Source: Pomphorhynchus laevis (taxonomy: Eukaryota; Acanthocephala; Palaeacanthocephala; Echinorhynchida; Pomphorhynchidae). From it: DNA of 64,000 nucleotides. Below the pieces are notes generated by a model. It saw only the letters and a program-made list of their open reading frames with translations, was not told the origin of the DNA and did no database searches. The translations under genes and the position numbers were made by a program. Positions 34,213 through 45,737 of the stretch are shown here, in pieces (positions within the stretch are counted from its first letter, which is position 1; every line of letters begins with the position of its first letter). The stretch is taken from the NCBI GenBank assembly GCA_012934845.2, contig WNNJ02003514.1, forward strand, positions 1 to 64,000, given 5' to 3'.

Positions 34213-34280
34213 GACTTAAGATTGCTGATTAATTGTCAATTATATTTTTATAAGCAATTGTTCTATGGAATGATAGTTCC

Positions 34281-34352
34281 TCCCTCATGGTGTAATGGAT
34301 ATTGATTCATTCGTTTGTTTTATCCCTAGCCAGCTTCAAATCAATATACTGT
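34281..34352 (+). other. tRNA-like sequence (possible SINE head), decayed
   Basis: TCCCTCATGGTGTAATGGAT resembles the 5' part and A box of a Glu/Gln tRNA, and GCTTCAAATC about 43 bases on resembles a B box. The acceptor and T arms do not pair, so it is not a working tRNA. It lies just upstream of LINE H. Confidence 0.3.
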
Positions 34353-34399
34353 AAGGAATACTGAAAAATATACTAAACTTGGAAAAACAGTTCTAGCCA

Positions 34400-35518
34400 G
34401 GATAACTATAGAAAATTATCTCTACCGCAACTCTCCAGCTACAAAACATTAAACTTAAAGGAGTGTGAAAAAAAATATTTACTTAAAGAAACGACTACAT
34501 ATAACTATATGGACATAAAGTGCCCTAATAATAAACAAAACGCACATAAATCAAAACACATTCAAAAAGATCATGAGTTGTACAAGCTCATGCCTTACAG
34601 GTCTTACACCAATATAATATTGCTCAAATGGACAGCATAACTTAGTCGAGCAGATTTGTGAAAGGTTTTGGGTTTTAATGGGCCAAACATTTTATAAAAC
34701 GAAACACTGGCATAGTATTCTTATTATATAAATGCACTAAGGCTAAAATAGCCTTTTCAAATTCAGAATACAAAAATTAATTTGCCAAACACATAAAGGA
34801 TTCAAACATTAACTATAAGGACATCACCCCAATATCTAGTTTGGAAGTAAAAATCTAACCTGATATGGATCGGAATGAATGGCAAAAGTTTGAGAAAATA
34901 TTCGATGCAAAATTGATAACGGTTTTTAGAGCAGGAACGGAAAGCACACAAATGTCACTCTCCTGTCCGCAACTCTAGATACCAAGGAGGTACTTTGCAA
35001 CTCACGATATAACACATTTAACTATATGGAACTAGTCTTCATTGACCGTAATTCAGAGTATGATGAATTAATTTACTCGCAATGCTACAACTGTCAGCAC
35101 TGGGGGTCACTGGTCAAGCATATGTAAGTGTGATACTAGATGAGTTTACTGCTCAGAAGATCAAAAGTCATAGTGCTCGAATAAAAAATAAATGTTGTAA
35201 CTGTGACTCCTGCAAGCGCAAAGCTTACGATAAGCGATCTGAAGCATGCACATATAACCATAATTAGACAGCAACGCCCCTTATCTCGACCGTACAAGTG
35301 TCTAAAATTATTGTAAAACCGCTCAAGGACTATATTGTCTTTATCTAAAAATATAAATCCAGGAGCAATAGTCACAAATTGCTGAGCTGCAAAACGAACT
35401 TAAAGAAGCAAAAATAGCGACGAATCCCAAATCATAACGACTCTGAAAGATCAATTAGTTATCAAACATAAAATTATAATAGAATTACAAAACGAAAGAC
35501 TAGAACTGAGAGAATCAA
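34400..35518 (+). mobile_element. Old Jockey/I-type LINE H, ORF1 region
   Basis: Very decayed plus-strand element. Around 35080-35260, split over frames, lie the CCHC-type knuckles of a gag-like ORF1 (QCYNCQHWG; SSICKCDT; NKCCNCDSCKRKAYDKRSEA), similar in layout to those of LINE J. Upstream to about 34400 only short open pieces remain. A Penelope-like tail (35519-35800) separates this part from ORF2. Confidence 0.6.
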
Positions 35519-35800
35519 TTCAGCTAACTAAGTCTACGTATTTAACAACAACAATTGCTTGACAAGAAAAAACAAATAATAAAAAAATTTTTCCAGTCAA
35601 CCACTGGTCCAGGTGTCGGGTCGTGGAAAACATAGATAAAAATAAATAAATAAAAATACACAAACAAAAATAAAAATAATGCTAAATCAATAAATAAAAA
35701 TTTAATAATTAGATAATAAATAATTATAAATAATAAAAAATGACAAATAATAATAATTTATAAATGATAAATAATCAATCAACACAGATAAAATCTTCTC
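35519..35800 (-). mobile_element. Penelope-like 3' tail copy, nested in LINE H
   Basis: Starts with the reverse complement of the family tail (TCAGCTAACTAAGTCTACGT) and continues with AT-rich sequence that partly matches the family 3' UTR (ATAATGCTAAATCAATAA, AATTTAATAATTAGATAATA). A stretch near 35590-35635 (CCAGTCAACCACTGGTCCAG) is foreign to the family. No RT sequence. Confidence 0.5.
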
Positions 35801-38260
35801 TACTCCAAAAATCGGCATTAGATCTCAGCCCAATCAAGCTCCATCAAGAACTCAGCTAAACCCAGCAAAGGCAAATAATGCTCGCATAGGAGCTTCCATT
35901 GAAAACTTGCTGGATAGATATACGGTGCGAGAGTACGACACTTTAGGAGAAGAACACGATCTCAACAAAATAGATAAATCTAAACCTATATGCTAATTGT
36001 TCATTGAAGCATGGCATTTAAAAAATATATAGAACATTAATAAATATAAATGCAGACGTGTTCTTACTCCGAGAAACATGCGAGACGGGATCGCCGTCGT
36101 CCAATTGAAATGACTTTACAGACTCCCAATTTACATCATGAGCAACACAACACCTAAACCTTCTATCGATTATTCGTAATTCCCTACATCCCAACATGAT
36201 TTTCTCTGCAGAAACAAACCTTTACTCTTACCAAATGTTCCGCATACTAAAATACAGGATCGCCTCTACGATAGTAAATCTCTACATCCGACCTAGATCA
36301 AAATCCGGTACACACCTGGCGTATGGACTAATTATTACAAAAAATCAATTAGACTTTTATCCTGATTTACTGCCTCTAAGGTCGAATGCATATTTAACGA
36401 CTTCGATGACAACAATAACAACACCACCAAGAGTATAAACCAATCTTTCATTGTAAACGTGCCAGAAAGTGAAGGTTTCTCTTACAACAGCCGTCACCGT
36501 AAAACTACACTTGAATTGTGCCTATCGAAACCAAACTAAAAGTCAAAATTGAGCTGAATTCTATCAATTCACAACGAAGAGACATTCAACGTGTACCACA
36601 AAATGCTGGAATGGTCTACATCAGAGAGACAGGATCCATTGAAGATTTTCAAGCCAACCGTAGAGGGAATGCGCATCTTCAAGAAATCACAAAGAATTAA
36701 TCACCAAAGACCCCTCACTCATGGACTTAAATAAAGGCTTGATTGAAACAACCTCGAAATATCTGATGACGTATTTCAGACCTTACACTCCATTCAGCCC
36801 CACCTTTAACGCATACAAAAAACGTTGCTCAGAGCAGAGCTATGTAATGACAAAGAACTTATAAGGGAAGTCTTCAAAGATTTCTGCTTCCTGCAAATCC
36901 ACTAACTTAACAAGCTTCAGATGAAACAAATTAGCGAAACAATACACTTTTCTAAAATGTGGTGATCAACCATCACTCATAATAAAGGCATGAATAAGAA
37001 AGGCATAAAGCAAAATGCTGAATTTTCAGAGAAATCTGGGCAACTGTAAAAAAACAAAGTAAATAAGCAACATTTTGCAAACGCCGCGGAAATAGTAACT
37101 GCCAAACCCATCGATCACACTAGCGAGTTTATGGACAATTGTCTTACCTACAATGATTTCATTGGCGAATGATCATGAATTTTAAACACCTCAGTAACTT
37201 ACACACCATCCGCAGCCCCACTTAGGCTTCTTATTCTATCAAACAAGCGAGACATGGCCAAACTGATTGTCTCCAAGAACGTTCTGGATTGAAGCCATCT
37301 CTCACAAGAAAGAATGATTTTCCTACTTAAAAGGAGAAACAAGTGCGTGAAAAAGCGAAAAACATCTGCGACCAATATCATTGTCAAATCAGCTTCTGGG
37401 AATATACGAGGGTTTCTGGCACGTAGCGTCGGTCGTTGACTCGAGAATAACAATATTCTTCTTGACTATATTTGGGGATATACAGCATAAATCCGTTCAC
37501 AATGCCATTAGAAGCCTACAGAATGCCGCCACACAAAAAAGTAATAAAAATAAGTTCAGGGTGTACTATATCTGGACGTTAGCGCTGCCTTTGATAATCT
37601 AACTCAAGACAAGCTCTGGCCTATGCTCAACAATATACATTGCCCAAAAAACCTATCCGCAAATATCAGAGCCTTGATAAATGCAAAAATATTTACAGCA
37701 TTGGACATTAGTGACAATAGTACTGAATATCGATGGACTAGGAGCGTACCGCAAGGAAATACCATTTCCCATGTTCTGTTAATGATAGCTACAAAATAAA
37801 TCCTTAGGAATATTCAATAAAAATACTGATACCTCTCAGTACGCAGATGACCTTACCCTGGTTTTCACCTGTGGGCACTTCATAAAAGATCTCGTTAAGA
37901 GAATACACGACAAATAGGATGTGGTGGAAAACGATAGCACACCAATAAAAAGTTTAAAGCACCGCTTAACCCAAAAAAATAATTAATGCAAAATGCTCAA
38001 CATATATGGTTTAACTTTTACACCAACCCTATAGCCAAGATTTGACTCATATAGTTTCGGCAAAATACTTAAAACGGGAAACAAGCACAGGCTCAGAGAA
38101 AAAGTCAACTAAGTGTGCTCAACACTTGGGTATTCTCAGGGCTCTACTTTTTCTAAGCCGCACGATCTCTAGAACTTCGTAAACTGTTCTTAGATCAGTT
38201 TCTAAATTTCTGCAACGCTAAAAAATGACATCGATTAACGGAGCCTGAGATACATTGATT
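35801..38260 (+). mobile_element. Old Jockey/I-type LINE H, ORF2 region (endonuclease and RT)
   Basis: Traces of endonuclease near 36050-36400 (NADVFLLRETCETGSPSS; VNLYIRPRSKSG) and RT near 37380-37960. The RT traces are SAAFDNLTQDKLWPMLNNI (motif A, 37590), RSVPQGNTIS (motif B, 37745) and YADDLTLVF (motif C, 37840), in different frames. Many stops and frame changes make it the oldest LINE here. The remaining order matches an I/Jockey-type ORF2. Confidence 0.65.
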
Positions 38261-38679
38261 TTTTTATTATAAGAGTATCAGTATTACTCTGAAAATCTTA
38301 GTCTACCTATAGATGCTGTATATAACTTATTTTTATGATTATTTTTTCATTATAAAAATTTCTTAAAATAAAGATGAAACAAAAAGACTTCATTTTTTAA
38401 AAGATTTTTGAAGAGAGAAAAAACACTGTTCGTATGTGCAAAATGTAAGACGAGTCTTTCATTAAATCTAATTTCTAATAAAAGCAGACAAGTCAAGTGA
38501 TCGTCAGCTAACATTAAAATAACCGAAACGTTAAAGGTAGGTATTGATCAGTAGCTGATGAGGTTCACTAATTCTGAAACGTAATGTACTGCTGTTGGCT
38601 TATTTAAAAAAAAGAAAAAAAATTTGGTTTCTTATAAACATACACTTGTAATCATACCGATTGTCTATATTAAAATAAG
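38261..38679. other. Spacer, no gene seen
   Basis: AT-rich sequence between the end of LINE H and the 5' repeats of LINE C. Nothing recognisable on either strand. Confidence 0.4.
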
Positions 38680-38947
38680 TCTTGGTTATTGAAACTCTTA
38701 CAAAATACAGTTCTATACAAGTTTGAAATTCTAAGCTGCTAACAAATAACTATTTACACAAATTACAATCGATTACTACTATTACAACGTTTACAACGAT
38801 TACATCGATAACAACGATTACTTCAACGGAGTTAAAAAGTCTTGGTTATTAAAATTCTTACAATAAAATACATACAATAATTGTTCAATTATATTTGAAC
38901 AATCAAAGACGAATCGAGAATCCTGATAATGTGTGCCAAGAAGAAAA

Positions 38948-40107
38948 ATGTATCAAGAGGTAGGCAAGCAAACTCAGGGGATACCGACAACAACAGGAAA
39001 TTTGAGTGTACAAGTGGAATGTTCAACTAGCGGTTGTCAAATTTGGACATCGGTAACACATATTTGTGATTTTGGTGATGATACCGGTGACGGGCCACCA
39101 TTCTATTGCGGATTTTGTGCGGCGAAGCAAATCAATGTGTTGGTTGAACGTTTAAACCAATTGGAAAAGGTATTGCAGTGTGACGGATTTGGTCAAGTTC
39201 CAAATGGATCTATCCCGGTAAACGCAGCTTCTACCGAATGCGTATCAGCTGAATGCAACCTACACAAACGTGCTACCTTGGCTAACATCCCCAAATCACA
39301 GTCTGGTAGTAATAACAACCGGGTGGATAACTACGAACCGAACGTATCTGCTGTCCCCTCAGAAATGGCTCACAACTCGCAAATGCAAATATCGCGACGA
39401 CAATCTTCAGTAATAACCGCACAACCTCAACATGAATCCATAAAATCCTCAATAATGACGCCAGGTAACATTCAACATGATGTAGGCATGACTAGGTCTG
39501 TACTTCTTAGAGGTGTTTCAAAAGCAAATGTGATTAACTCTCAAGACACTCCTTCACTTAATAGCATGGCATCTGCATATGACTCTCGTCAGGTACCTCG
39601 AAGAAGGGAAGATTTTCATAACCGTGAACAGTGTTTAATTATTGCAAACGTAAAGGAATCTGTCGCTATAAATAGCCAGGCACGATTAGAGACGACTTGG
39701 GACATCTACAATCCATACTTTCGGTGGTATTGCATGAATGTCAAGACGAAGTTGTTAAGAGCATGAAGATAAAGGCCGCTTTTCGTCTCGGTAAGATAAG
39801 TAATGAGTTGAGACCCAGACTGCTCAAAGTAGTGTTCAACTCCGCTGAAATTATTCACATAATCTTTAACGGCGCATATCGTTTGAAAGGGTCGAGTATA
39901 CGTCTGCTACGCGATCTGAGCATAGCTGATCGATTACGTTTGAAAGAGGCTAAATCAGAGTTAGCATGTCGATTAGAGTTGGGTGAAAAGAATTTAACAA
40001 TACAAAATTTTCGAGTTGTGCGGAGGCGTCTACATATTCATTGGAAGGGACTGTCAGATGTGATCAATCCTGCAAGCCTTCTTACCACTTTGGCGCCCTC
40101 CGCCTAA
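38948..40107 (+). pseudogene. LINE C ORF1 (PHD-like zinc cluster, coiled coil, C-terminal domain)
   Basis: Nucleic-acid-binding ORF1 of a CR1-type element. Near the N-terminus the spacing C-x4-C-x9-C-x13-C-x2-C (CSTSGC to YCGFC, 39020-39115) looks like a PHD-type zinc finger. A short coiled coil follows (INVLVERLNQLEKVLQ). A Ser/Asn-rich middle leads to REQCLIIANVKES (39625), a motif also seen in families A and B. A frame change lies near 39700. The C-terminal domain includes RLLRDLSIADRLRLKEAKSE and FRVVRRRLHIHW. The first in-frame ATG is at 38948; an upstream GTG at 38933 is less likely. Confidence 0.8.
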
Positions 40108-43004
40108 GACGTGAAATATTCACTGTTTCACCTTGCCTCAATGTCGATCGGTGTATTCGTGAATTTCGAAAATCTCTTCGCGATTTTTCCTTCAAGTTGA
40201 GCACAAATAATGGTGGTTTAAAAATCATTTACTCAAATATTCGTAGTCTACTTAATAAGTTAGATGAAATAAAATGTCTCTTTCAAGATATCGTACCAGA
40301 TGTAGGTATTTTCACAGAATCTTGGCTTAGTTCGTCAATAGCAGACGTAGATATATTCATTGAGGGATACAACATAAGTAGAAGTGATAGAACAGGGGAA
40401 ATTGGAGGAGGTGTTATCGCGTATATCTCTAATAGGCTTCAATTCCGAGTAATTGAAACTCTTAGTGATGCTATTAACCATAATGAAGCATTGTGTATTA
40501 GGCTATATTGTCAACACCCAATAACGGTATTGACTGTGTATCGTTCTCCAAAATAAAACACAGATAGCATAGCTGCTTTAATGGAGAGAAGTAGTTATTG
40601 TGATAGATTTGTTGTACTCGGTGATTTCAACATGCCATCTGTCAATTGGGTTAATTACACTTCCAATGACTCGGATGTCGAGAGTTTGAAGCTACTTGGC
40701 TTAATAAACAGCTTGGCTCTTAAGCAACATGTCAGTCAGAGTACAAGATTTTCACAGGATTCACATTCACTTTTGGATTTATGCCTTACTGTACCAAATG
40801 ACATTCTTGATAGATTAAGCTATCTGGACCCAATAGGTCATTCAGATCATGTGGTCATTTCGATTGGTCTGAGCGATGTCTACTCACATGGCGTAAATCC
40901 GACGTCGTCTGTAAACCCATTCAGAACTGACTTTGCTCTAGTAAATAAATATCTCGTTGGGGTAAAGTGGTTGGATGCTTTTGATGTTGGCGTCGAATAT
41001 TCATGGCAGTTTTTCAGGGATACTCTGTACCACCTCCTTAATCGTTTCTCACCTCTTCAGAGTAAACACTGTTTGACATCGATCTCACCGCCTTGGTTTA
41101 ATAGCGACATAAAACATGCTTTAAAGATGAGACGTAAGGCCTTTAATAACTATCGTAAAGACAGAGCTAATTTCAGCACTTATAAGAAATGGTGAAACCT
41201 CGTTACGTCCATGAAGCGAACTGGTAGGCGATCTTTCGAAAATCAGCTAAGTATAAACTGTCACCGTGATCCCCGCTCTTTCTTTAGGTATGTGACTGCT
41301 AAGCATACGCGCTGTAAACCTATAAATTGTATTCAACGTGACGATGGGAAATTCATAACTGATTCCTTGCAGATATCAAATATGTTTAGAAATCATTTCC
41401 ATTCTTTGAATCTTGACCATAAGGATGTGACAATGGGTGATCCGTGTACATTTGAATCGCCCGGAGATGACACCAGCGACCTCTTCCGATGTGATGATGT
41501 TCTCCAAGAGCTTCGGAAACTTAAATGCAAAGCAGGTGCGGGTCCAGATGGCTTACCGCCAGTATATCTGCGCAACATCGCTGACATAATATGTCATCCG
41601 CTTTACAATATTTTCTCTGCGTCTGTTGCTTTTGGCGTTGTTCCTTCTGATTGGCAGAATTCCATCATCTGTCCTATTTATAATAAAGGGAATAGTTCGT
41701 CCATTGACAATTATAGGCCTATTAGTCTCACTTGCGTGTGTTGTCGTGTGCTAGAAAGATTGATTAAGCGACGAATAATAGAATTTCTAAATAGATTTCA
41801 AATTTTGAACCCAGCACAGCATGGCTTCCGAAAAGGTTATTCCACGACTACTAATCTTGTACATGCACGTGAAAATTGGTATCACTATTATGATCAAGGC
41901 ATACCAGTTGATGTCATTTTCTTTGATTTCTCAAAAGCGTTCGACTCAGTTAATCACACGCGTCTTATTGAGAAGTTGGAGCACATTCATCTTGATAAGA
42001 GGATCATAAACTGGATTCGTGTATTCCTTTCCAACCGACAAAGTGTCGTACGAGTAAATGAGTCGCTGTCGAGTCCATTTCCAGTGTTGTTAGGTGTTCC
42101 ACAGGGAAGTGTATTGGGTCCCATCTTATTCAGTCTTTATATCAACGATTTGATACCAAATATCAGTTCATTCAGTTTATTATATGCAGATGATCTTAAA
42201 GTTTGGCGACCTATTATTTCCGATCTTGACAAACAGCATTTACAAAGCGACGTCGACGTTATATCCAATTGGTCTATACAAAATCACTTGAGGATCAATT
42301 CCGCTAAATGTACATGTATGCGTATATCACGAAGATCATGTGATCATCTTGGAGGTGAGTACCAGTTTGGTTCAATTAGTATCGAAAGAACCAACTCATA
42401 TAAAGATTTGGGAGTTTGGGTTTGTGCTGACTTATCCACTCGAAAGCATTCAGACTACGTGTGTTGCATCACAAAACGCTTAATAGGACATACTCGTCGA
42501 GCTCTGATAGGCATAGATCCGTTATGTTACCATACCTTAGCAAATGCGTTTTTCTTGAGCCATATCTTATACGCATCGCCAGCTTGTTATCCCGAAACTA
42601 TTTATGAGCGTCGTGCATTAGAGAAAGTGTTCAGATCAACAACTAAATTAGTCTCAGGGCTGCATATTTATGGCTACGCGAAACGCCTCCAGATATTAAA
42701 TATGCCTTGTCTGCGATATATCCGTGACAAGCGAGATCTCTCTCTTGTTTGGAAAATTCTGCATACTAAAGATCATCCACTGTCACATCTACTGCAACTG
42801 AGAGGTCAACCTTCTCTTCGCGGACACCCCCTGATGCTGAAAACACAAAGGTACATGCATGCAGTTTCCTGCTTTGCCAAACGAGTCGTACGATCTTGGA
42901 ATTCGCTTCAGAGTGCGACCGTTTTGTCGTCTACTGCTTCAAGTTTTTGCGCCCTACTGGATGATGACCCTTCCTTCTCAAGACAACGGTGGGATTTTCA
43001 GTAG
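40041..43004 (+). pseudogene. LINE C ORF2 (endonuclease-reverse transcriptase), two in-frame stops
   Basis: One frame of about 987 codons overlaps the end of ORF1 by 67 bp and carries only two stops, TAA at 40554 and TGA at 41193. Endonuclease: IIYSNIRSLLNKLDEIK, FTESWLSSSI, DRTGEIGGGVIAY, VVLGDFNMPSVNWV, GHSDHVV. RT: AGPDGLPPVYLRNIA, NYRPISLTCVCCRVLERL, QHGFRKGYSTTTNL, IFFDFSKAFDSVNH (motif A), GVPQGSVLGPILFSLYINDL (motif B), LLYADDLKVW (motif C, 42180). The C-terminal block YKDLGVWVCADLSTRK and RVVRSWNSLQSATVL complete it. All catalytic residues are present. Confidence 0.88.
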
Positions 43005-43115
43005 TTTATCTGATGAGGGAGGGACAAAACGACTCTTATTCTTTTTATTCTTTTTATTTTGTGAAGCAACTTGTAAAGAGCCTCGGCTCAATTCGTTGTC
43101 AATTAATAATAATGG

Positions 43116-43579
43116 AATTAAAATAGCATGCAAAATAAAATAGTCTTTAAAATTTCAATGGTAATCATGACTATTCAATTAAATAAAATTAAAATTAAGA
43201 AGCAAACTATATATGCCTAGTTTTATAATGGTCATCAATTTCAAAATATAGGTAGGTTTTCAAATTGACGGTAGCACATTCCCCGACTGTGATGAAAAAA
43301 CCTTACCATTTGCATTGTAAATCTTAACCCTTAATGTAAACTATTAAAACTTACTGATTTACTACTTTGTTTGTAGATATTACTCAATAAAGCTTTTTAC
43401 AAGCGTATCTGTTTACCCTACAATTTATTGAGTAATATTGTAAGTAGATAATTATCAAGAAAATTTTTACTAACACGGACTGTGTATGCCTCAGCCATTG
43501 CGGGAGTTGGTTTTGTTTAAGACATCGTCGGCGGTATCTGAAAATCCTATCGTGTGGCCATTCGTTAGTGACTGTACAT
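43116..43579. other. Spacer with a small inverted repeat
   Basis: No gene. TATTACTCAATAAA at about 43379 and TTTATTGAGTAATAT at about 43422 form an inverted pair around a 30 bp loop. The right part (from about 43470) may still belong to the adjacent LTR-element fossil. Confidence 0.4.
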
Positions 43580-45710
43580 AGTAAGCTACGACTGCAGTTG
43601 AGGGCGTGTTGGAGGACTTTCTCCCAGTCTTTTATTCCAAGATTGAGGGTATGTAGTGCTAGACGTATCGTAGTCCAAATATGGCCGACAAATCGTTCGC
43701 TTGTCCGTTTCCTCTGGGATTGAATGGAGACGAATGACTTGAGGATATGTTCCGAGATTGTAAGTATGTCTTAGCTCGGCTAATCTGAAGCAAGTTGCGT
43801 TATCAGAATGTATAAACTCCGGGGTGCCGAACGTCGAAAATAGCAGTTCAAGCTCCTCAATCACTGTTTGTGAACTGGTGTCTTTGCAGGGGAAACCGAA
43901 TGGAAAACGACTGTATTCGTCGACCACGACCAGGAGGTAAGGATTTCTTTGTGTTGATGTGGGTAAAGGACCTGTGAAGTCCATGGATAGCCGCACAAAT
44001 GGACGAGTCGACTTTATAACATGGGATCTTTCTAGATGCGGATACTGGGGTTTTATTTCTAAACAAACTCAGCAGTTATTGCAAGTTAGTCTTACGTCGT
44101 CGCATGAAAACGGTAGATTGTTTTTTCGTACATATGCTGTTAAGCGTCGTATTCCAGGATGGCACAAATCAACGTGTAGTTGTTTAAGAGAGGCTAGATC
44201 ATACCCTGCTACACAGACTCGCGTTAAAGTGTCGGCAACATGATTTTGTTTGCCAGGTCTGTAGATAATCTTAAATTCGAACTCTGATAGTTCGAGGCGT
44301 CATCGATTAATCTTCTCATTTTTGATTTGGCTCTTGCTCTTGTTGTTTAGCATGAACGATACGGACCTTTGATCAGTAATAATCATAAAGGATCGTCCGA
44401 TAAGGTGGAATCTCCACTTTCGAAGTTACTCCACAATGGCATGCGCTTCTTTCTCAATTGCCGAGTATCGTGACTCCGGATCGGTCAACGACCGAGAGAC
44501 AAAGGCCACGGGTCTTCCTTCTTGGCTGAGAGATGCGGCTACGCTTGTCGCGGATGCGTCATTTCGACAATTAATGACTTATTGTTGTGAATGTAATATA
44601 GTGCGGCTTCCATTATGCCCGATTTTATGTCTTCGAACGCTGCGACTACCTCAACATTCATGGGGAACACTGAAACGTTAATTTTTGCCATTTTGAGTGA
44701 AAAATTTGCTATCCAATTCGCATAGTAAGCAAACATACCTTGCACTCGTTTAAGTTCAGACTGACATGATGAAATTGGCAAGGATTTTAGATGCTCAAAT
44801 CGTTCCGGGTCTGGTTTGAAGCTACCATTTCTGATCTGATATCCGAGACGGTTGATTTCTTCTCTACAGAATTTGCATTTTCCATTGTTGAACTTTAAGT
44901 TTAATGATGCACAGACTGGAAGAAATCGATCTACATTTCGGTCATGCTCCTCTCTTGTGCTTGCACATATAGTGATGTCGTCTATTTAGACGTATGTGTC
45001 GGTCAAATCATTGCCCGCGATTATTTTATCCATGATTCTTTGAAAACATGCTACCGCGTTCGTTAAACCAAAAGGAATCCTGGTAAATTGATAAAGTTTG
45101 CTGCATGCTTCGAACGCCGTATATTGACGGTCGGATGTGTGGATTTCGACTTGGTGATATGCGGATTCAAGATCAATAGTTGAGAAGAATTTGTATTGAG
45201 ATATTTCCGTGATCAGGTTCTCTATGTTTGGAAGTGGATATCCGTCGAGATGTGTATATTGGTTTATTGTCTTGGAATAGTCTACAACCATTCGTTTATT
45301 TCTTCGCTGGTTAGTCGTCACGAATGCTTGTGCTCGCCAATGCGATGTGCTCGACTCAATTATGTGTTCCCGCAGACGTTTGTCTATCTCATTACGCATG
45401 AACGCATAGTTCTCGCGTGTGTGTTTTCGAGATTTTGTAATAATAGGTGTACAGTTCTTTTTTAGGTGCTCAAATAGCTTTGGAGGTTCGGCAATGCTTA
45501 ATACTCTCAATGAAATTGGTTCTTCTTGACCGTGAAATCGAAATTGTATGTTGGAATGTCTCTTCATAAAGTCGATACCAAGGATGATGTCTGAACAAAG
45601 ATCGTCTAGAATCAGTAGTTTTACATTACGAAATAGCTTTCCTTGCATACGAATGTCGACTGTTATCGAACCATTTGAAGTTACCTGGATTCCGGAGGAT
45701 GCCATTGATA
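43580..45710 (-). mobile_element. Ty3/gypsy-type LTR retrotransposon fossil, pol region
   Basis: Minus-strand remnant. In order from 45710 downward: end of the protease, reverse transcriptase (45000-45500, 44990-44800), RNase H region (about 44300-44530) and integrase core (43590-44060). The family call rests on the typical Ty3/gypsy domain order (protease, RT, RNase H, integrase). It is broken, with at least five breaks, and no LTRs are recognisable. The 45711 end is cut by LINE J2, so the fossil is older than that insertion. Confidence 0.8.
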
Positions 45711-45737
45711 CTTTCAATGACAGATGCTGAACTCGTT

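Larger units (their letters stand above)
38680..43115 (+). mobile_element. CR1-like LINE C, nearly complete
   Basis: The most complete CR1-type element in the window, with 5' region, ORF1, ORF2 and 3' end. Two direct copies of AGTCTTGGTTATT with ACTCTTACAAAATAC-like sequence lie at 38681 and 38839, perhaps 5' UTR repeats. ORF1 starts near 38948, ORF2 ends at 43004, and the 3' UTR (GAGCCTCGGCTCAATTCG) ends in an AATAATAATGG tail near 43115. Damage is light: one frame change in ORF1 and two in-frame stops in ORF2. Confidence 0.85.
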
